A DNA stretch of 64,000 nucleotides from Kriegella sp963975415 (GCF_963975415.1 NZ_CAXBGN010000009.1:136480-200479); one strand, 5' to 3'. Numbered from the stretch's first letter, positions 33,296-42,871 are shown. Notes: generated by a model from the sequence alone, not told the origin. Program-made: numbers and translations.

Positions 33296-34618
33296 CTAAC
33301 CTAAAATTTGGGAAATAGAAAATATAACGGTTATGGCGGTAACACCAAAAATCAAGGTACCAACGGTATGCACCTGATTTCCTTGTTTTACATCCATACC
33401 TGTTAACTGTGTCAACACCCAAAAAAAACTATCATTGGCATGGGACACGACCGTTGAACCAGCCCCTATGGCCAAAACCGTTAGTGTTTTAGAGAAAGCC
33501 GCATCAAGCCCTAAAGCTGGCATCATGGGAGCAACAATAGAAGCTGTAGTTATAAGGGCAACCGTAGATGACCCCTGGGTTGTTTTAAGACAGGCCGCCA
33601 ATAAAAAAGGAAAAAAGAGCCCTATCGACATTTCGGAAAAACTAGCCGTAATCAAATCGGCAATTCCAGAATTTTGAAGCATGGCCCCAAAAATACCACC
33701 AGCTCCAGTAATCAAAATAATCGGTGCGGCGATACGAACGGAATCACCCAACCAACCTGTAGCCGAATAAACTTTTTCATCTAACTTTTTAGGCAATAAT
33801 AACGATAACATAATTCCGACGAGGAGTGCAATAACAGGAGTTCCGAAAAAAGAAATAATCGGGTACAAAGCCGATGATTGCATATTCAATTCAGGGTAGT
33901 CAAAAATCGATTTTGCCACAATGAGAATTATCGGAACTACTATAGACAAAAGTGACAACCATAATTTAGGCTTATGGATCTCATCGCGTTCAGCCTCCAA
34001 TTGAATGGGAAGCTTGATGCGAGCGGCAATCTTTGTGGCAAAAAAATAACAGGTAACCAATGATAGCATACTTACGATCAGTCCCCACATGATAACACTC
34101 CCAAGCTCAGCTCCCAGTATACCGGCAGCGGCTATCGGTCCTGGTGTAGGAGGAACCATTACATGTGTTGCGGTAAGGCCTAATGCGAGTGCTGCCGTGG
34201 TACCGGCATAGGAGACCTTCGCCTTGTGAGACAAAGCTTTGTTCAATGAATTCATAATGATGAAGGCGCTATCGGCAAATACCGGAATGGACAACAAGTA
34301 ACCGGTAACCATCATTGCCAAATGAATTGATTTTTCACCGATTAGCTGCAGCATTCGCGTTGCAATAACCATTGCGCCACCAGATTTTTCCAATACGGTG
34401 CCTATAGCCACCCCAAAGAAAATAATTAAGCCTATTTTGCCCATGATACTTCCGAAACCGTCATTGATAGAAGCAACAATCTGAGACACGTTCATACCTG
34501 TAATGAAACCGTAGGCAATGGCGGCCAATAACAGCACAAAAAAAGGATGAATTTTCCATTTAACAATGCCGATAACAATGAATGCCAGGGCTAATACTAG
34601 TGCAATTACGTAAATCAT
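33296..34618 (-). CDS. GntP-family gluconate/sugar-acid permease
   Basis: A 440-residue integral membrane protein with about 12-14 helices and the GntP signatures GFGSIMGKIGLIIFFGVAIGTVLEKSGGA, HVMVPPTPGPIAAAGILGA and TQGSSTVALITTA (shown here in parts). It imports gluconate or a related sugar acid with protons. It lies 54 bp upstream of the SMP-30 gene on the same strand, so the two are probably cotranscribed. The exact substrate is not determinable. Confidence 0.92.
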   Translation of the reverse strand: MIYVIALVLALAFIVIGIVKWKIHPFFVLLLAAIAYGFITGMNVSQIVASINDGFGSIMGKIGLIIFFGVAIGTVLEKSGGAMVIATRMLQLIGEKSIHLAMMVTGYLLSIPVFADSAFIIMNSLNKALSHKAKVSYAGTTAALALGLTATHVMVPPTPGPIAAAGILGAELGSVIMWGLIVSMLSLVTCYFFATKIAARIKLPIQLEAERDEIHKPKLWLSLLSIVVPIILIVAKSIFDYPELNMQSSALYPIISFFGTPVIALLVGIMLSLLLPKKLDEKVYSATGWLGDSVRIAAPIILITGAGGIFGAMLQNSGIADLITASFSEMSIGLFFPFLLAACLKTTQGSSTVALITTASIVAPMMPALGLDAAFSKTLTVLAIGAGSTVVSHANDSFFWVLTQLTGMDVKQGNQVHTVGTLIFGVTAITVIFSISQILG

Positions 34619-34702
34619 AGTTTGGTGGTAATTTTAAATTGGTTGATTCAAGAATAGTTCATCTTTACGCTACATTTCAAAAATATTAAAGATGGGTGCA
34701 CA

Positions 34703-35647
34703 TTACACTCCCGCCTCCGTAATAACTTCCAGCGTCTTCCGCAATCCGGTTTTAGCGACCTGTAACAAATCTTGTTTATGATACTCGGGATTATACAGTT
34801 CTAAAGAAATACATCCATCAAATCCTGAAGCTTTTAAATCTTTTAAGATTTCCGCAAGGGGCAACATCCCATCTCCTGGATATACACGGTGCTTATCTTT
34901 CATATCTTGAAGTTGAATTCCTTTGGGAGCGTCGTTAAATTGAAATATGGCAAAAAGATTACCGTTCAATAATTTTAATCCTTCAAACCCCCCTTCCGAT
35001 ATGTACATATGATATACATCGGGAATAATCTTTGCCATGGGGTGGTCTGCATCCAAAGCAACGGCAACGGCCTGCCCCATGGTTTTTAGCGGAAACATTT
35101 TCACAAATACCAATGCGGGAATAATATTATATTCTTTCAAACCGATTTCCAACAATCGTCTGTAACAGGATGCAACAAATTTAACGTCATAATCTTCTCC
35201 CACCTTATTTGGAATTGCCTGAATATGCGTACAACCGATATCGGCTGCCATTCGCATACGGTTCTTGGTTGCGGGTAGTGAGGCTTGAAAAGCTTCCTCA
35301 TTCTCAGGTAGACAACCCCAAAGACCAATCATGCTGGGTACAAAAAGACCTGCCCGTCTTATCTTTTTCCCTAATTCCTTAAGGTCGCCGCCATTTTTCT
35401 CATACTCTTCGAGTTCATTATCCCAAGGCTCAATGGCATCATAACCAGCTGCTATGGCAATATCTACCTTTTCTTCCAACGATTTTGCCGTTCGTATGGT
35501 TGCGGTATCTAAACAAATGGGCCACGGACTTTGTCCGTTTTGATATCGCTTTTCTTTTTTTAGATCCTTTTTGATTGTAGAATTTGCAAAAGTAACAGTA
35601 GCAAAACTAGCCGCCGTCGTTCCCGCAATAAATTTTCTCCGATTCAT
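34703..35647 (-). CDS. Exported sugar phosphate isomerase/epimerase-like TIM-barrel protein
   Basis: A 314-residue protein starting MNRRKFIAGTTAASFATVTF, a Tat-like signal with RRKF. The TIM-barrel (xylose isomerase-like superfamily) has candidate metal ligands Glu in YDAIEPWDNEL, Asp in KIIPDVYHMY and His/Glu near FDGCISLELYNPEY. Together with the GntP and SMP-30 genes downstream it suggests periplasmic conversion of a sugar or sugar acid. It is related in fold and export signal to the gene at 6990-7859. Confidence 0.82.
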   Translation of the reverse strand: MNRRKFIAGTTAASFATVTFANSTIKKDLKKEKRYQNGQSPWPICLDTATIRTAKSLEEKVDIAIAAGYDAIEPWDNELEEYEKNGGDLKELGKKIRRAGLFVPSMIGLWGCLPENEEAFQASLPATKNRMRMAADIGCTHIQAIPNKVGEDYDVKFVASCYRRLLEIGLKEYNIIPALVFVKMFPLKTMGQAVAVALDADHPMAKIIPDVYHMYISEGGFEGLKLLNGNLFAIFQFNDAPKGIQLQDMKDKHRVYPGDGMLPLAEILKDLKASGFDGCISLELYNPEYHKQDLLQVAKTGLRKTLEVITEAGV

Positions 35648-35770
35648 GCTCTCGTGGGTTTGCCCCTAAAGTAGTGAATAATTTGATAAATCATTCGCCC
35701 CCCATATAGTCCATATCATAGCATTTTTTCAAGTAGGTTCAACGTAATCATAATTATCTAATTAATCAAA

Positions 35771-35793
35771 AAAACCACCCTATGGGTGGTTTT
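35771..35793. terminator. Terminator of the ferritin-like operon
   Basis: AAAACCACCC (35771-35780) and GGGTGGTTTT (35784-35793) form a perfect 10-bp stem with a 3-base loop. A/T tracts flank both sides so it can act in both directions; it lies 26 bp after the stop of the ferritin-like gene at 35820. Confidence 0.85.
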
Positions 35794-35819
35794 TATATTT
35801 TTTTTAGCCAAAATATGTA

Positions 35820-36644
35820 CTAGCTTAAAAATAAGCTTGCAATTTCTCCGGCATTATCACTTGTTAACGGTTCATCATAAGCTTGAGTAGACGATTCGAA
35901 AGAAAACGGATCTCCATCACCTAATGTAGTCACATCGACACCTCCATGAATAACATTGTCTTCATTGACATAAACGGCTTGAGCAATTTCGGGCATACCT
36001 GCACCTCTTTCATTCCCGGTTATCCAACCTTCCAAACCTCTCAACCTCCTTATTTCCGAAGCATGCCTTGCCTCTACCGAATGTATCTGCAGGGCCACGG
36101 TAAGAATAGCAGGGTCGCCCATTACATTTTCAGCCTGACCTTTATAAGCACGAACACCGGTATCTTCGAAAGCTTGAGCGAATGCCAAAAGTTGCGCATA
36201 TGAGGTATTCATATCTCCATTTTCGCCAAAAGGATCAAACCTTCCACCTACCGTAAAATCGAATTTAGGGGCATCGAAGGCTTCATCTCCCAACGCTCCT
36301 TGCAACAACGATACGTGCGCGGACTCATGTTTGGAAATTTGATTGTAAATACCCTCTGCCTTGGCGTGACCATATAACACGCCCGACTCCAATGCCTTTA
36401 GGTAAAAATCAGCTTCAATATACTCCAACAACAACGCTAATTGTAAAGCAGATATTGGATCGCCCTGCATCATACTCGGAGCTGCCCAAGCCTTGTTGCC
36501 CATTGAAGCCAAGCCTAGTGGAACGGCGGCCATGGCCGCTTTCTTGCCCATAGTACCCAATGATCCGAACATTTCCCTACGAGATGTTTTGTTATCGGAA
36601 AGTTTTTCCGTTGTGAATTCCTCTAAAAATTTTATAATATCCAT
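35820..36644 (-). CDS. Ferritin-like domain protein (second of a pair)
   Basis: A 274-residue protein with an RR-containing exported-type N-terminus (SRREMFGSLG, then an Ala-rich hydrophobic run to about residue 54). A four-helix ferritin-like domain follows with carboxylate and His ligands at expected spacing: YIEADFY, KHESAHVSLL, AFEDTGVRAY and SVEARHASEIR. These fit a di-metal centre. The family (PF13668-type) includes desiccation-related proteins; function is unknown. It follows the paralogue at 36675 with a 30-bp gap on the same strand. Confidence 0.88.
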   Translation of the reverse strand: MDIIKFLEEFTTEKLSDNKTSRREMFGSLGTMGKKAAMAAVPLGLASMGNKAWAAPSMMQGDPISALQLALLLEYIEADFYLKALESGVLYGHAKAEGIYNQISKHESAHVSLLQGALGDEAFDAPKFDFTVGGRFDPFGENGDMNTSYAQLLAFAQAFEDTGVRAYKGQAENVMGDPAILTVALQIHSVEARHASEIRRLRGLEGWITGNERGAGMPEIAQAVYVNEDNVIHGGVDVTTLGDGDPFSFESSTQAYDEPLTSDNAGEIASLFLS

Positions 36645-36674
36645 GATTTTTTATTTAATGATTAGTGTTCAATC

Positions 36675-37403
36675 TTAAGGTAATTTGTTGGCCGTAAACG
36701 GGGTCACAATAAAGCCGCCGGCCGCCGCCAATATGACCGAGGGATTTTCCGCCTTGTCAAGACCAGTAGTTGGATCAACGATATCATCTCCCGCAAAAAG
36801 CGCGAAGTCGTCCATATCGCCTCCCCTGATGCTTCTTATTGCCGCGGCATGGCGGGCCTCTACAGAAACAATTTTTCCGGCAATAACGAGGTAGGCCCCG
36901 GTTTGAATCAATTTACCTGCACCATTATAAGCCTGAACACCAGTATCTTCAAGCAGTTGCGCCGTAGTCAACACAGAATCCCTATTATTGAAATCGACAC
37001 TATTAAAATCAAACTCTAAATTTTCAGGAAGAACCACATCGCCATCAAAATTTGCGGTCAAAGCAGCTTTGAAGAATTCCCTGTGGTTTACCTCATGGTT
37101 GTACAACGCTTGAAGCACGTTCTTTTCTTCAGCTGCGGCGCCAGACCAATAGCTACCATTAACGACTCTTGTATAGAATTCGGCTTCTAACTGTTCAAGG
37201 GCATAGGCATAATTTAAAACCCCCAAATCTCCTTCGCCCAAATCAAAAGGCCCGTCCATATCTAAATCGGGCATCTCATCGGTTTGACTCTTTTCGCAGG
37301 CATAAAAGAGAGTGGCTCCAGCCAAACCTAGCCCACTCATCTTGAGAAATTTCCTTCTTTCGGAGCCGTTGATTGTGGCAACCGCAATTTTTTTCCTTTC
37401 CAT
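36675..37403 (-). CDS. Tat-exported ferritin-like lipoprotein (first of a pair)
   Basis: The 242-residue product has a twin-arginine signal (GSERRKFLKMSGLGLAGATL) followed by a Cys in FYACEKS, so it may be a Tat-exported lipoprotein. The four-helix ferritin-like domain has QLEAEFY, NHEVNHREFF, LEDTGVQAY and SVEARHAAAIRS, the same ligand set as the neighbouring gene. The two probably form an operon and may assemble together at the envelope, for example in metal handling or oxidative stress; that is inference. Confidence 0.88.
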   Translation of the reverse strand: MERKKIAVATINGSERRKFLKMSGLGLAGATLFYACEKSQTDEMPDLDMDGPFDLGEGDLGVLNYAYALEQLEAEFYTRVVNGSYWSGAAAEEKNVLQALYNHEVNHREFFKAALTANFDGDVVLPENLEFDFNSVDFNNRDSVLTTAQLLEDTGVQAYNGAGKLIQTGAYLVIAGKIVSVEARHAAAIRSIRGGDMDDFALFAGDDIVDPTTGLDKAENPSVILAAAGGFIVTPFTANKLP

Positions 37404-37745
37404 AGTGATAAAAGTTTTTAAGTGAATAATTCCTTATACCAATACCTACGGAAAAACCGACCAAGGGTTCGGTTTTGTCAAAAAATTAACAAAAAATTAA
37501 GCAATTTCAATAAATAAGCGGCAAACACAATGTAGTTTTACTACGCGAAAAGTTGGAATATGGCCGTCTGCAAGAAAGAAAACAGGCCAAAAAAATACAA
37601 GAACGAGCCGTTTATCTTAGAGGAAAGCTATAAAATCAAATTATAACATGGAATTGCCGCAAATATCGACTACGATATTTTCTATTGAAGACAGCCTTCG
37701 CCGAAGAAGTAAATTCTTGTCTTGATTTAGTAGTGCATTCTTTTA
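37404..37745. other. Intergenic region upstream of the ferritin-like pair
   Basis: No gene seen in this 342 bp. One hairpin, AAATATCG (37661-37668) with CGATATTT (37673-37680), stands 80 bp after the rimO stop and might weakly end that transcript. The part next to 37403 should hold the ferritin operon promoter, but no convincing -33/-7 pair was found. Confidence 0.4.
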
Positions 37746-39050
37746 TTACGCTAAAGGTGAGCCATAAAGGTCAAAGTCGGCCGCATCATTTATCTTGATG
37801 TCGACAAACTCCCCTTGCTTCAGATAATGCTGAGTAGCATCGATCAATACTTCGTTATCGACATCGGGAGAATCAAACTCGGTACGGGCGACGAAGTAGT
37901 TACCTTCTTTTCGATCAACAATGCACCGAAAGATCTTTCCAATTTTTTGCTGATTCAGTTCCCAAGAAATTTGGGATTGAATTTCCATAATTTCGTTGGC
38001 ACGCTCTTGTTTCACTTCTTCGGGCACATCATCTTTTAAAGAATAGGCGTGTGTATTCTCTTCGTGACTGTACGTAAAACAACCCAAACGTTCGAACCGC
38101 ATTTTCTCTACCCAATTTTTTAGGGTTTGGAAATCGGCCTCCGTTTCTCCAGGGTAGCCAACAATCAGCGTAGTTCTTATAGCCATTTCAGGAACCGCTT
38201 TCCTAAATTCGTGCAATAATTTGGTCGTTTTTGCTTCGGTAGTACCGCGACGCATACTTTTAAGAATAGGGTCTGCAATGTGCTGTAGCGGAATATCTAA
38301 ATAGTTACAAATTTTGGTCTCTTGTTTCATAACCTCCAATACATCCATTGGAAAACCTGTCGGAAACGCATAGTGCAACCGAATCCATTCAATGCCTTCG
38401 ACCTTGACCAAGGCCCTAAGTAGTTCGGCTAAATTCCGTTTTTTATATAAGTCTAACCCATAGTAGGTGAGGTCTTGTGCAATCAAAATAAGTTCCTTCA
38501 CCCCTTTGGCCGCCAATTTTTCAGATTCTGCGACCAATTCATCTATAGGTGTACTTCGATGCTTGCCCCGCATAATGGGTATGGCACAGAATGAGCAAGG
38601 TCGATCGCAACCCTCGGCAATTTTTAGATAAGCATAATTTTTGGGAGTCGTCGTCAAACGCTCCCCGATCAGTTCATGTTTATAGTCGGCCCCTAAAGCT
38701 TTTAACAAATTGGGAAGCTCGCTAGTACCAAAATATTCGTCTACATTTGGAATTTCTTTTTGCAAATCAGGTTTGTAGCGTTCACTCAAGCACCCGGTCA
38801 CGAATACCTTGTCGACCTGTCCCACTTCTTTCTGCTGCACATAGTCTAAAATCGTGTTTACACTTTCCTCCTTGGCATTGGCTATAAAACCACAGGTGTT
38901 GATAACTACAATATTTCCTTCCTCTTGATGCACCACCTCTTTATCATTGGCACGCAATTGCCCCATCAATACTTCAGAATCATAAACATTCTTCGAGCAT
39001 CCGAGGGTAACAACATTAATCTTGTTCTTTTTGGTGGATTTTGTACGCAT
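37746..39050 (-). CDS. rimO: Ribosomal protein S12 methylthiotransferase RimO
   Basis: A 434-residue radical SAM enzyme that adds a methylthio group to Asp of ribosomal protein S12. The N-terminal MTTase domain has VVTLGCSKNVYDSE, NTCGF and TGCLSERY (three cysteines for one iron-sulfur cluster). The radical SAM motif is AEGCDRPCSFCAIP, with PYD-type elements through GYPGETEADF, and a C-terminal TRAM domain ends the protein. GCSKN and the TRAM placement favour RimO over MiaB. Confidence 0.96.
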   Translation of the reverse strand: MRTKSTKKNKINVVTLGCSKNVYDSEVLMGQLRANDKEVVHQEEGNIVVINTCGFIANAKEESVNTILDYVQQKEVGQVDKVFVTGCLSERYKPDLQKEIPNVDEYFGTSELPNLLKALGADYKHELIGERLTTTPKNYAYLKIAEGCDRPCSFCAIPIMRGKHRSTPIDELVAESEKLAAKGVKELILIAQDLTYYGLDLYKKRNLAELLRALVKVEGIEWIRLHYAFPTGFPMDVLEVMKQETKICNYLDIPLQHIADPILKSMRRGTTEAKTTKLLHEFRKAVPEMAIRTTLIVGYPGETEADFQTLKNWVEKMRFERLGCFTYSHEENTHAYSLKDDVPEEVKQERANEIMEIQSQISWELNQQKIGKIFRCIVDRKEGNYFVARTEFDSPDVDNEVLIDATQHYLKQGEFVDIKINDAADFDLYGSPLA

Positions 39051-39165
39051 AGCTTTTTAATGGGATGCAAAAATACAACTTGATGAAAGAACTATGCTCT
39101 TTTAAGACGAATTCTTCCATTTTACCGTTAAACCTTTGCATCACATAGCTATCCAATACAAAAAG

Positions 39166-40275
39166 ATGATGACAAGATTCTGCATTATAGGTTTAACCTC
39201 ATTGTTGTTTTTTATATTAATAGGATGTTCCACCGATTCGATGGACAATGATTCGGCCGAAGGTGGCCTTGTTACAGAACAGGAGGAAATCTATTTTCCC
39301 CCTATAAATTCTGATGTTTGGGAAACCGTCTCCCTTGAAAGCCTAGGATGGAACGAGACAGCCATCCAATCACTATACACTTTTTTGGAAGAAAACAGCA
39401 CCGATGCGTTTCTAATACTTAAAAATGGACGAATAGTGGAGGAGAAATATTTTGGTGATTTTGACAGCACTAAAAATCACACTTGGAATTCTGCCGCAAA
39501 AACCTTGACCTCACTTACAGTAGGTATCGCCCAAGAAGAGGGCTTTTTATCTGTAGATAATCCATCATCCGATTACATGGGCTCAGGTTGGTCGTCATTA
39601 ACTTCCGAAAATGAGCTTAAAATCACGGTTAGACATCACTTGACCATGACAACAGGCTTAGACTATACCGTAGACAACAACTTTTGCACAGCCCCTGAGT
39701 GTCTTGTTTATAAGAATGACCCTGGCAGCTTCTGGTACTATCACAATGCCCTGTACACCTTATTGGACAATATTGTATCGGGTGCCGTTAGGCAAGACTT
39801 TGAAACTTATTTTAATAGTAAAATACGCGATAAAATTGGCATGCAGGGATCTTGGCTAAAGGTCGGGTACAACAATCTATACTTTAGTACAGCAAGAAGT
39901 ATGGCGCGATTTGGCCTGCTTAATCTCAATAAAGGAAAATGGGAAGAGGAAACCATCTTAGCCGATATGGACTATTTTACCACAATGACATCGAGCTCCC
40001 AAGAACTGAACAAATCGTATGGTTACCTGTGGTGGCTAAACGGAAAAGATAGTTTTCGATTGCCTGAATCAGAAGAAAACTATCAAGGAAAATTAATACC
40101 TGCCGCACCCGATGACCTTATCGCCGGCCTTGGGGCAGCAGATCAAAAACTGTATATAGTTCCCAGTATCGATTTGGTTATTGTTCGCATGGGAGGCGCC
40201 GCAAATTCGGCAGAACTGGGGCCAACATCGTTCGACAATGCTCTTTGGGAGAAAATTAATGCTGTAATTAATTAG
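39166..40275 (+). CDS. Serine hydrolase of the beta-lactamase/class C fold, lipoprotein
   Basis: I choose the ATG at 39166 (39169 is also possible), which places a lipoprotein signal (LTSLLFFILIGC) after MMTRFC. The catalytic SxxK is seen as SAAK in WNSAAKTLTSL, and the region YTVDNNF supplies a candidate for the second motif. GLNY-like GYLWWLNG and GLGAADQKLYI are typical of these penicillin-binding-like hydrolases. The product is about 369 residues. Substrate may be a peptide, ester or beta-lactam; beta-lactamase activity is not implied. Confidence 0.82.
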   Translation: MMTRFCIIGLTSLLFFILIGCSTDSMDNDSAEGGLVTEQEEIYFPPINSDVWETVSLESLGWNETAIQSLYTFLEENSTDAFLILKNGRIVEEKYFGDFDSTKNHTWNSAAKTLTSLTVGIAQEEGFLSVDNPSSDYMGSGWSSLTSENELKITVRHHLTMTTGLDYTVDNNFCTAPECLVYKNDPGSFWYYHNALYTLLDNIVSGAVRQDFETYFNSKIRDKIGMQGSWLKVGYNNLYFSTARSMARFGLLNLNKGKWEEETILADMDYFTTMTSSSQELNKSYGYLWWLNGKDSFRLPESEENYQGKLIPAAPDDLIAGLGAADQKLYIVPSIDLVIVRMGGAANSAELGPTSFDNALWEKINAVIN

Positions 40276-40301
40276 TAGACGTTACTAAGAAAATCTAGTC
40301 C

Positions 40302-41156
40302 TTAAATCCAAAGAATGTTATTCAAAATGGACAAAATAGCGTAGAGCAGGAACGTGAGTTTGAATAAACGTTTAATTGCCCCAAAATCATCGGAACACAT
40401 GATAAGACCCATGAACAACAACGTAGCAGCAAACTCGAATTCTGATACGACCAGACCGATCGAGCCTACAAAGACCAGTAGAAAAACCAATGTAAATTTA
40501 TGCCTCGAGAAAAAAGCGAACAAAAGCGTCAGTAAAAATTCCATTCCAATAATGGAATAGACGAACGGTTGCTTCAGCACTAAAAAAGGCAGTGTACCAG
40601 AATCTAAAGTGACCCCATCAACAGATGATGGCTCTTTGAGCAAAAAATCAGAAATTTTTGCCGCATTGTGAGTTAATGATTCACTTATCCCAGAAAAGGC
40701 GCCACTCATCAGCAGCGGGCGAAAAAAATCACCTGAAAGTACACGAAGTGCAATAAAATCGCCACTTAAAAAATTAGGGTTCAGCAACTTGTGAACTGTT
40801 GCAAAGCCCATAACAATTACAAAAATCCATCGAAGGTTCTCTTTAAAAAGATGTTCATCGTCGGTATTCAATATCAAAAGGGAAAGAAAAAAGAAAAGAT
40901 ACAAATGATTCGGTGCATTGTACCATTTGAAGTACATTCCTCCTAAAATACTCGACAAATAACCTAACTTAAAGATTGTTCGATAAACCGAAGTTTTATC
41001 CAAAAAAGCAATGGTCACAACCTCAGGTAAAAATACGATAAGGCCCAAAACCAATTGGGTGAGTGCTAAAACCGCCCCAGAACGAAATTCGACAACGTTA
41101 ATGATTAAGAGCAACAAATACCCTAGAACTACGGTTTTTCTGAACTCACTCTTCAT
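40302..41156 (-). CDS. Multi-pass membrane protein of unknown function
   Basis: Not recognised. The 284-residue product has about eight hydrophobic segments spread over the whole length and short loops; there are no obvious catalytic motifs. It overlaps the end of the upstream gene at 41146-41547 by 11 bp, so the two are likely cotranslated and may work together. A weak resemblance to the membrane part of HTTM (vitamin K carboxylase-like) proteins is not secure. Confidence 0.6.
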   Translation of the reverse strand: MKSEFRKTVVLGYLLLLIINVVEFRSGAVLALTQLVLGLIVFLPEVVTIAFLDKTSVYRTIFKLGYLSSILGGMYFKWYNAPNHLYLFFFLSLLILNTDDEHLFKENLRWIFVIVMGFATVHKLLNPNFLSGDFIALRVLSGDFFRPLLMSGAFSGISESLTHNAAKISDFLLKEPSSVDGVTLDSGTLPFLVLKQPFVYSIIGMEFLLTLLFAFFSRHKFTLVFLLVFVGSIGLVVSEFEFAATLLFMGLIMCSDDFGAIKRLFKLTFLLYAILSILNNILWI

Positions 41157-41547
41157 AACTATTCACTAAAATTTGGTTCAATTTTAATGAATCTGACGTA
41201 AAATTAAGCCGCCAAACCTCAACTTTAAAGGGCTCTTTACTCGTATGCTTAAAATAGCCGTGTAACTTTTGAAGATTATCATTACTAGGGTAGGTTCGAC
41301 ATTTTAGAACCAATTTTTTAAACGCAGCATTCGTATCAAAAAGTTTGGTTTTACGGGCTGAAATTTTGTTGCCATCAATTTGAAACCAAACGAAGTGGCT
41401 GTCGGGGTGGTAGTCTGAATACATTCCGTACCCACCTAATTTCCATGGGTTTAAATCACTGTAATTCGTGAAACCCATTTGAAAAAGAGCCCAAATCAAT
41501 ACAATACAGGGCACCCAATATTTTTTTGTGAATATTCCGAATTTCAA
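41146..41547 (-). CDS. Membrane-anchored protein of unknown function
   Basis: A 133-residue protein with one N-terminal helix (YWVPCIVLIWALFQMGF, residues 10-26) and a small soluble domain that faces outward, including WKLGGYGMYSDYHPDSHF and a late strand pair FKVEVWRLNF. Not recognised. It is followed by the multi-pass protein with an 11-bp overlap. Confidence 0.6.
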   Translation of the reverse strand: MKFGIFTKKYWVPCIVLIWALFQMGFTNYSDLNPWKLGGYGMYSDYHPDSHFVWFQIDGNKISARKTKLFDTNAAFKKLVLKCRTYPSNDNLQKLHGYFKHTSKEPFKVEVWRLNFTSDSLKLNQILVNSYEE

Positions 41548-41623
41548 ATTAAAGAATATTTAGGCCCTATTATATTCATGCATTGATCTACACTATTTAA
41601 AAACACAACGTTTTCGGCAAAAC

Positions 41624-42586
41624 TCAATTCTTTGCACTGAAGAAAGAATCAACGAACTCATGCTTATTAAAAACCTGAAGATCTTCTATACCTTCGCCTA
41701 CCCCTATATATTTCACAGGAATCTGGAACTGATCTGAAATTCCGATGACGACACCTCCTTTTGCCGTACCGTCGAGCTTTGTAACAGCAAGCGATGTAAC
41801 TTCAGTGGCTTTCGTAAATTGTTTGGCCTGCTCAAAAGCATTTTGGCCAGTAGAACCATCAAGCACCAATAATACATCGTGAGGTGTATCAACAACCACC
41901 TTTTGCATCACCCGTTTCACTTTGCTTAGCTCATTCATCAGATTAACCTTGTTGTGTAACCGGCCGGCCGTATCGATTATCACGACATCGGCATCTTGTG
42001 TTACTGCCGAGCTCAGTGTATCAAAAGCCACGGAAGCAGGATCACTGCCCATTTTTTGTTTTATAATAGGAACATCAACTCGATCGGCCCAAACCTGCAG
42101 TTGGTCGATTGCCGCAGCACGAAAGGTATCGGCGGCCCCCAACACTACCTTTAACCCTTGAGCTTTGAATTGGTATGCCAATTTACCGATAGTAGTTGTT
42201 TTACCAACGCCATTTACACCGACTACCATAATCACGTAGGGTTTTTTATCCCTCGGGATACTGAATTCGGTCGCATCACCTATATTGGTTTCAGAAAGAA
42301 GTCCTGAAATCTCTTCACGCAGAATATGGTCCAGTTCATCGGTACCCATATATTTATCCCGTGACACTCGTGCTTCGATACGCTCGATAATCTTCAGCGT
42401 GGTGTTTACCCCTACATCGGAAGAAACCAATACTTCTTCCAAATTATCGAGTACATCATCATCAACCTTTGATTTACCGGCAACGGCTTTTCCTAATTTT
42501 GAAAAAAAACTGGTCTTGGACTTTTCTAACCCCTTGTCCAATGTTTCTTTTTTCTTTGAAGAAAAAATATTCTTGAATAAGCTCAT
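41624..42586 (-). CDS. ftsY: Signal recognition particle receptor FtsY
   Basis: A 320-residue SRP receptor GTPase that docks ribosome-SRP complexes at the membrane. The N domain (about 20-100) is followed by the G domain with GVNGVGKTTTIGKLA, the insertion DTFRAAAIDQL, DTAGRL and TKLDGTAKGG. The acidic A domain of E. coli is almost absent, as usual for Bacteroidota. Full length. It lies after the ribosomal protein cluster with a terminator between. Confidence 0.97.
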   Translation of the reverse strand: MSLFKNIFSSKKKETLDKGLEKSKTSFFSKLGKAVAGKSKVDDDVLDNLEEVLVSSDVGVNTTLKIIERIEARVSRDKYMGTDELDHILREEISGLLSETNIGDATEFSIPRDKKPYVIMVVGVNGVGKTTTIGKLAYQFKAQGLKVVLGAADTFRAAAIDQLQVWADRVDVPIIKQKMGSDPASVAFDTLSSAVTQDADVVIIDTAGRLHNKVNLMNELSKVKRVMQKVVVDTPHDVLLVLDGSTGQNAFEQAKQFTKATEVTSLAVTKLDGTAKGGVVIGISDQFQIPVKYIGVGEGIEDLQVFNKHEFVDSFFSAKN

Positions 42587-42628
42587 AAGTTCTACTGAAA
42601 TATTTGCTCAAAGATATAAAAATAAAAA

Positions 42629-42653
42629 AGCCGCTTTCCAATGGAAAGCGGCT
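42629..42653 (-). terminator. Terminator of the L28-L33-DUF4295 operon
   Basis: AGCCGCTTTCC (42629-42639) and GGAAAGCGGCT (42643-42653) form an 11-bp perfect stem. Read on the minus strand it is followed by a T-rich tail, 25 bp after the DUF4295 stop codon. Confidence 0.9.
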
Positions 42654-42677
42654 CAATAATATTTTCTAACAAGTTTG

Positions 42678-42830
42678 TTATTTCTTAGACAACCATTCGT
42701 TAACGACTTCAGGCGTCATAACAGACTCTACAAAAGTGTAAGCCCCTGTTTTAGGTGATTTTACCATTTTAATGGCCTTTGTCAATCTTTTTGAGCTTGT
42801 TTGTAAACTCGCTACGGTCTTCTTTGCCAT
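42678..42830 (-). CDS. DUF4295 family small protein
   Basis: A 50-residue basic protein, MAKKTVASLQTSSKRL... ending NEWLSKK, read from ATG at 42830. This short gene regularly follows rpmB and rpmG in Bacteroidota and may be a ribosome-associated protein, since it is small, Lys-rich and in the same operon. Gap to rpmG is 41 bp. The function is not established. Confidence 0.88.
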   Translation of the reverse strand: MAKKTVASLQTSSKRLTKAIKMVKSPKTGAYTFVESVMTPEVVNEWLSKK

Positions 42831-42871
42831 GACTAATTATATTTATATGTCATTTTCGCGAAAGCGAAAAT

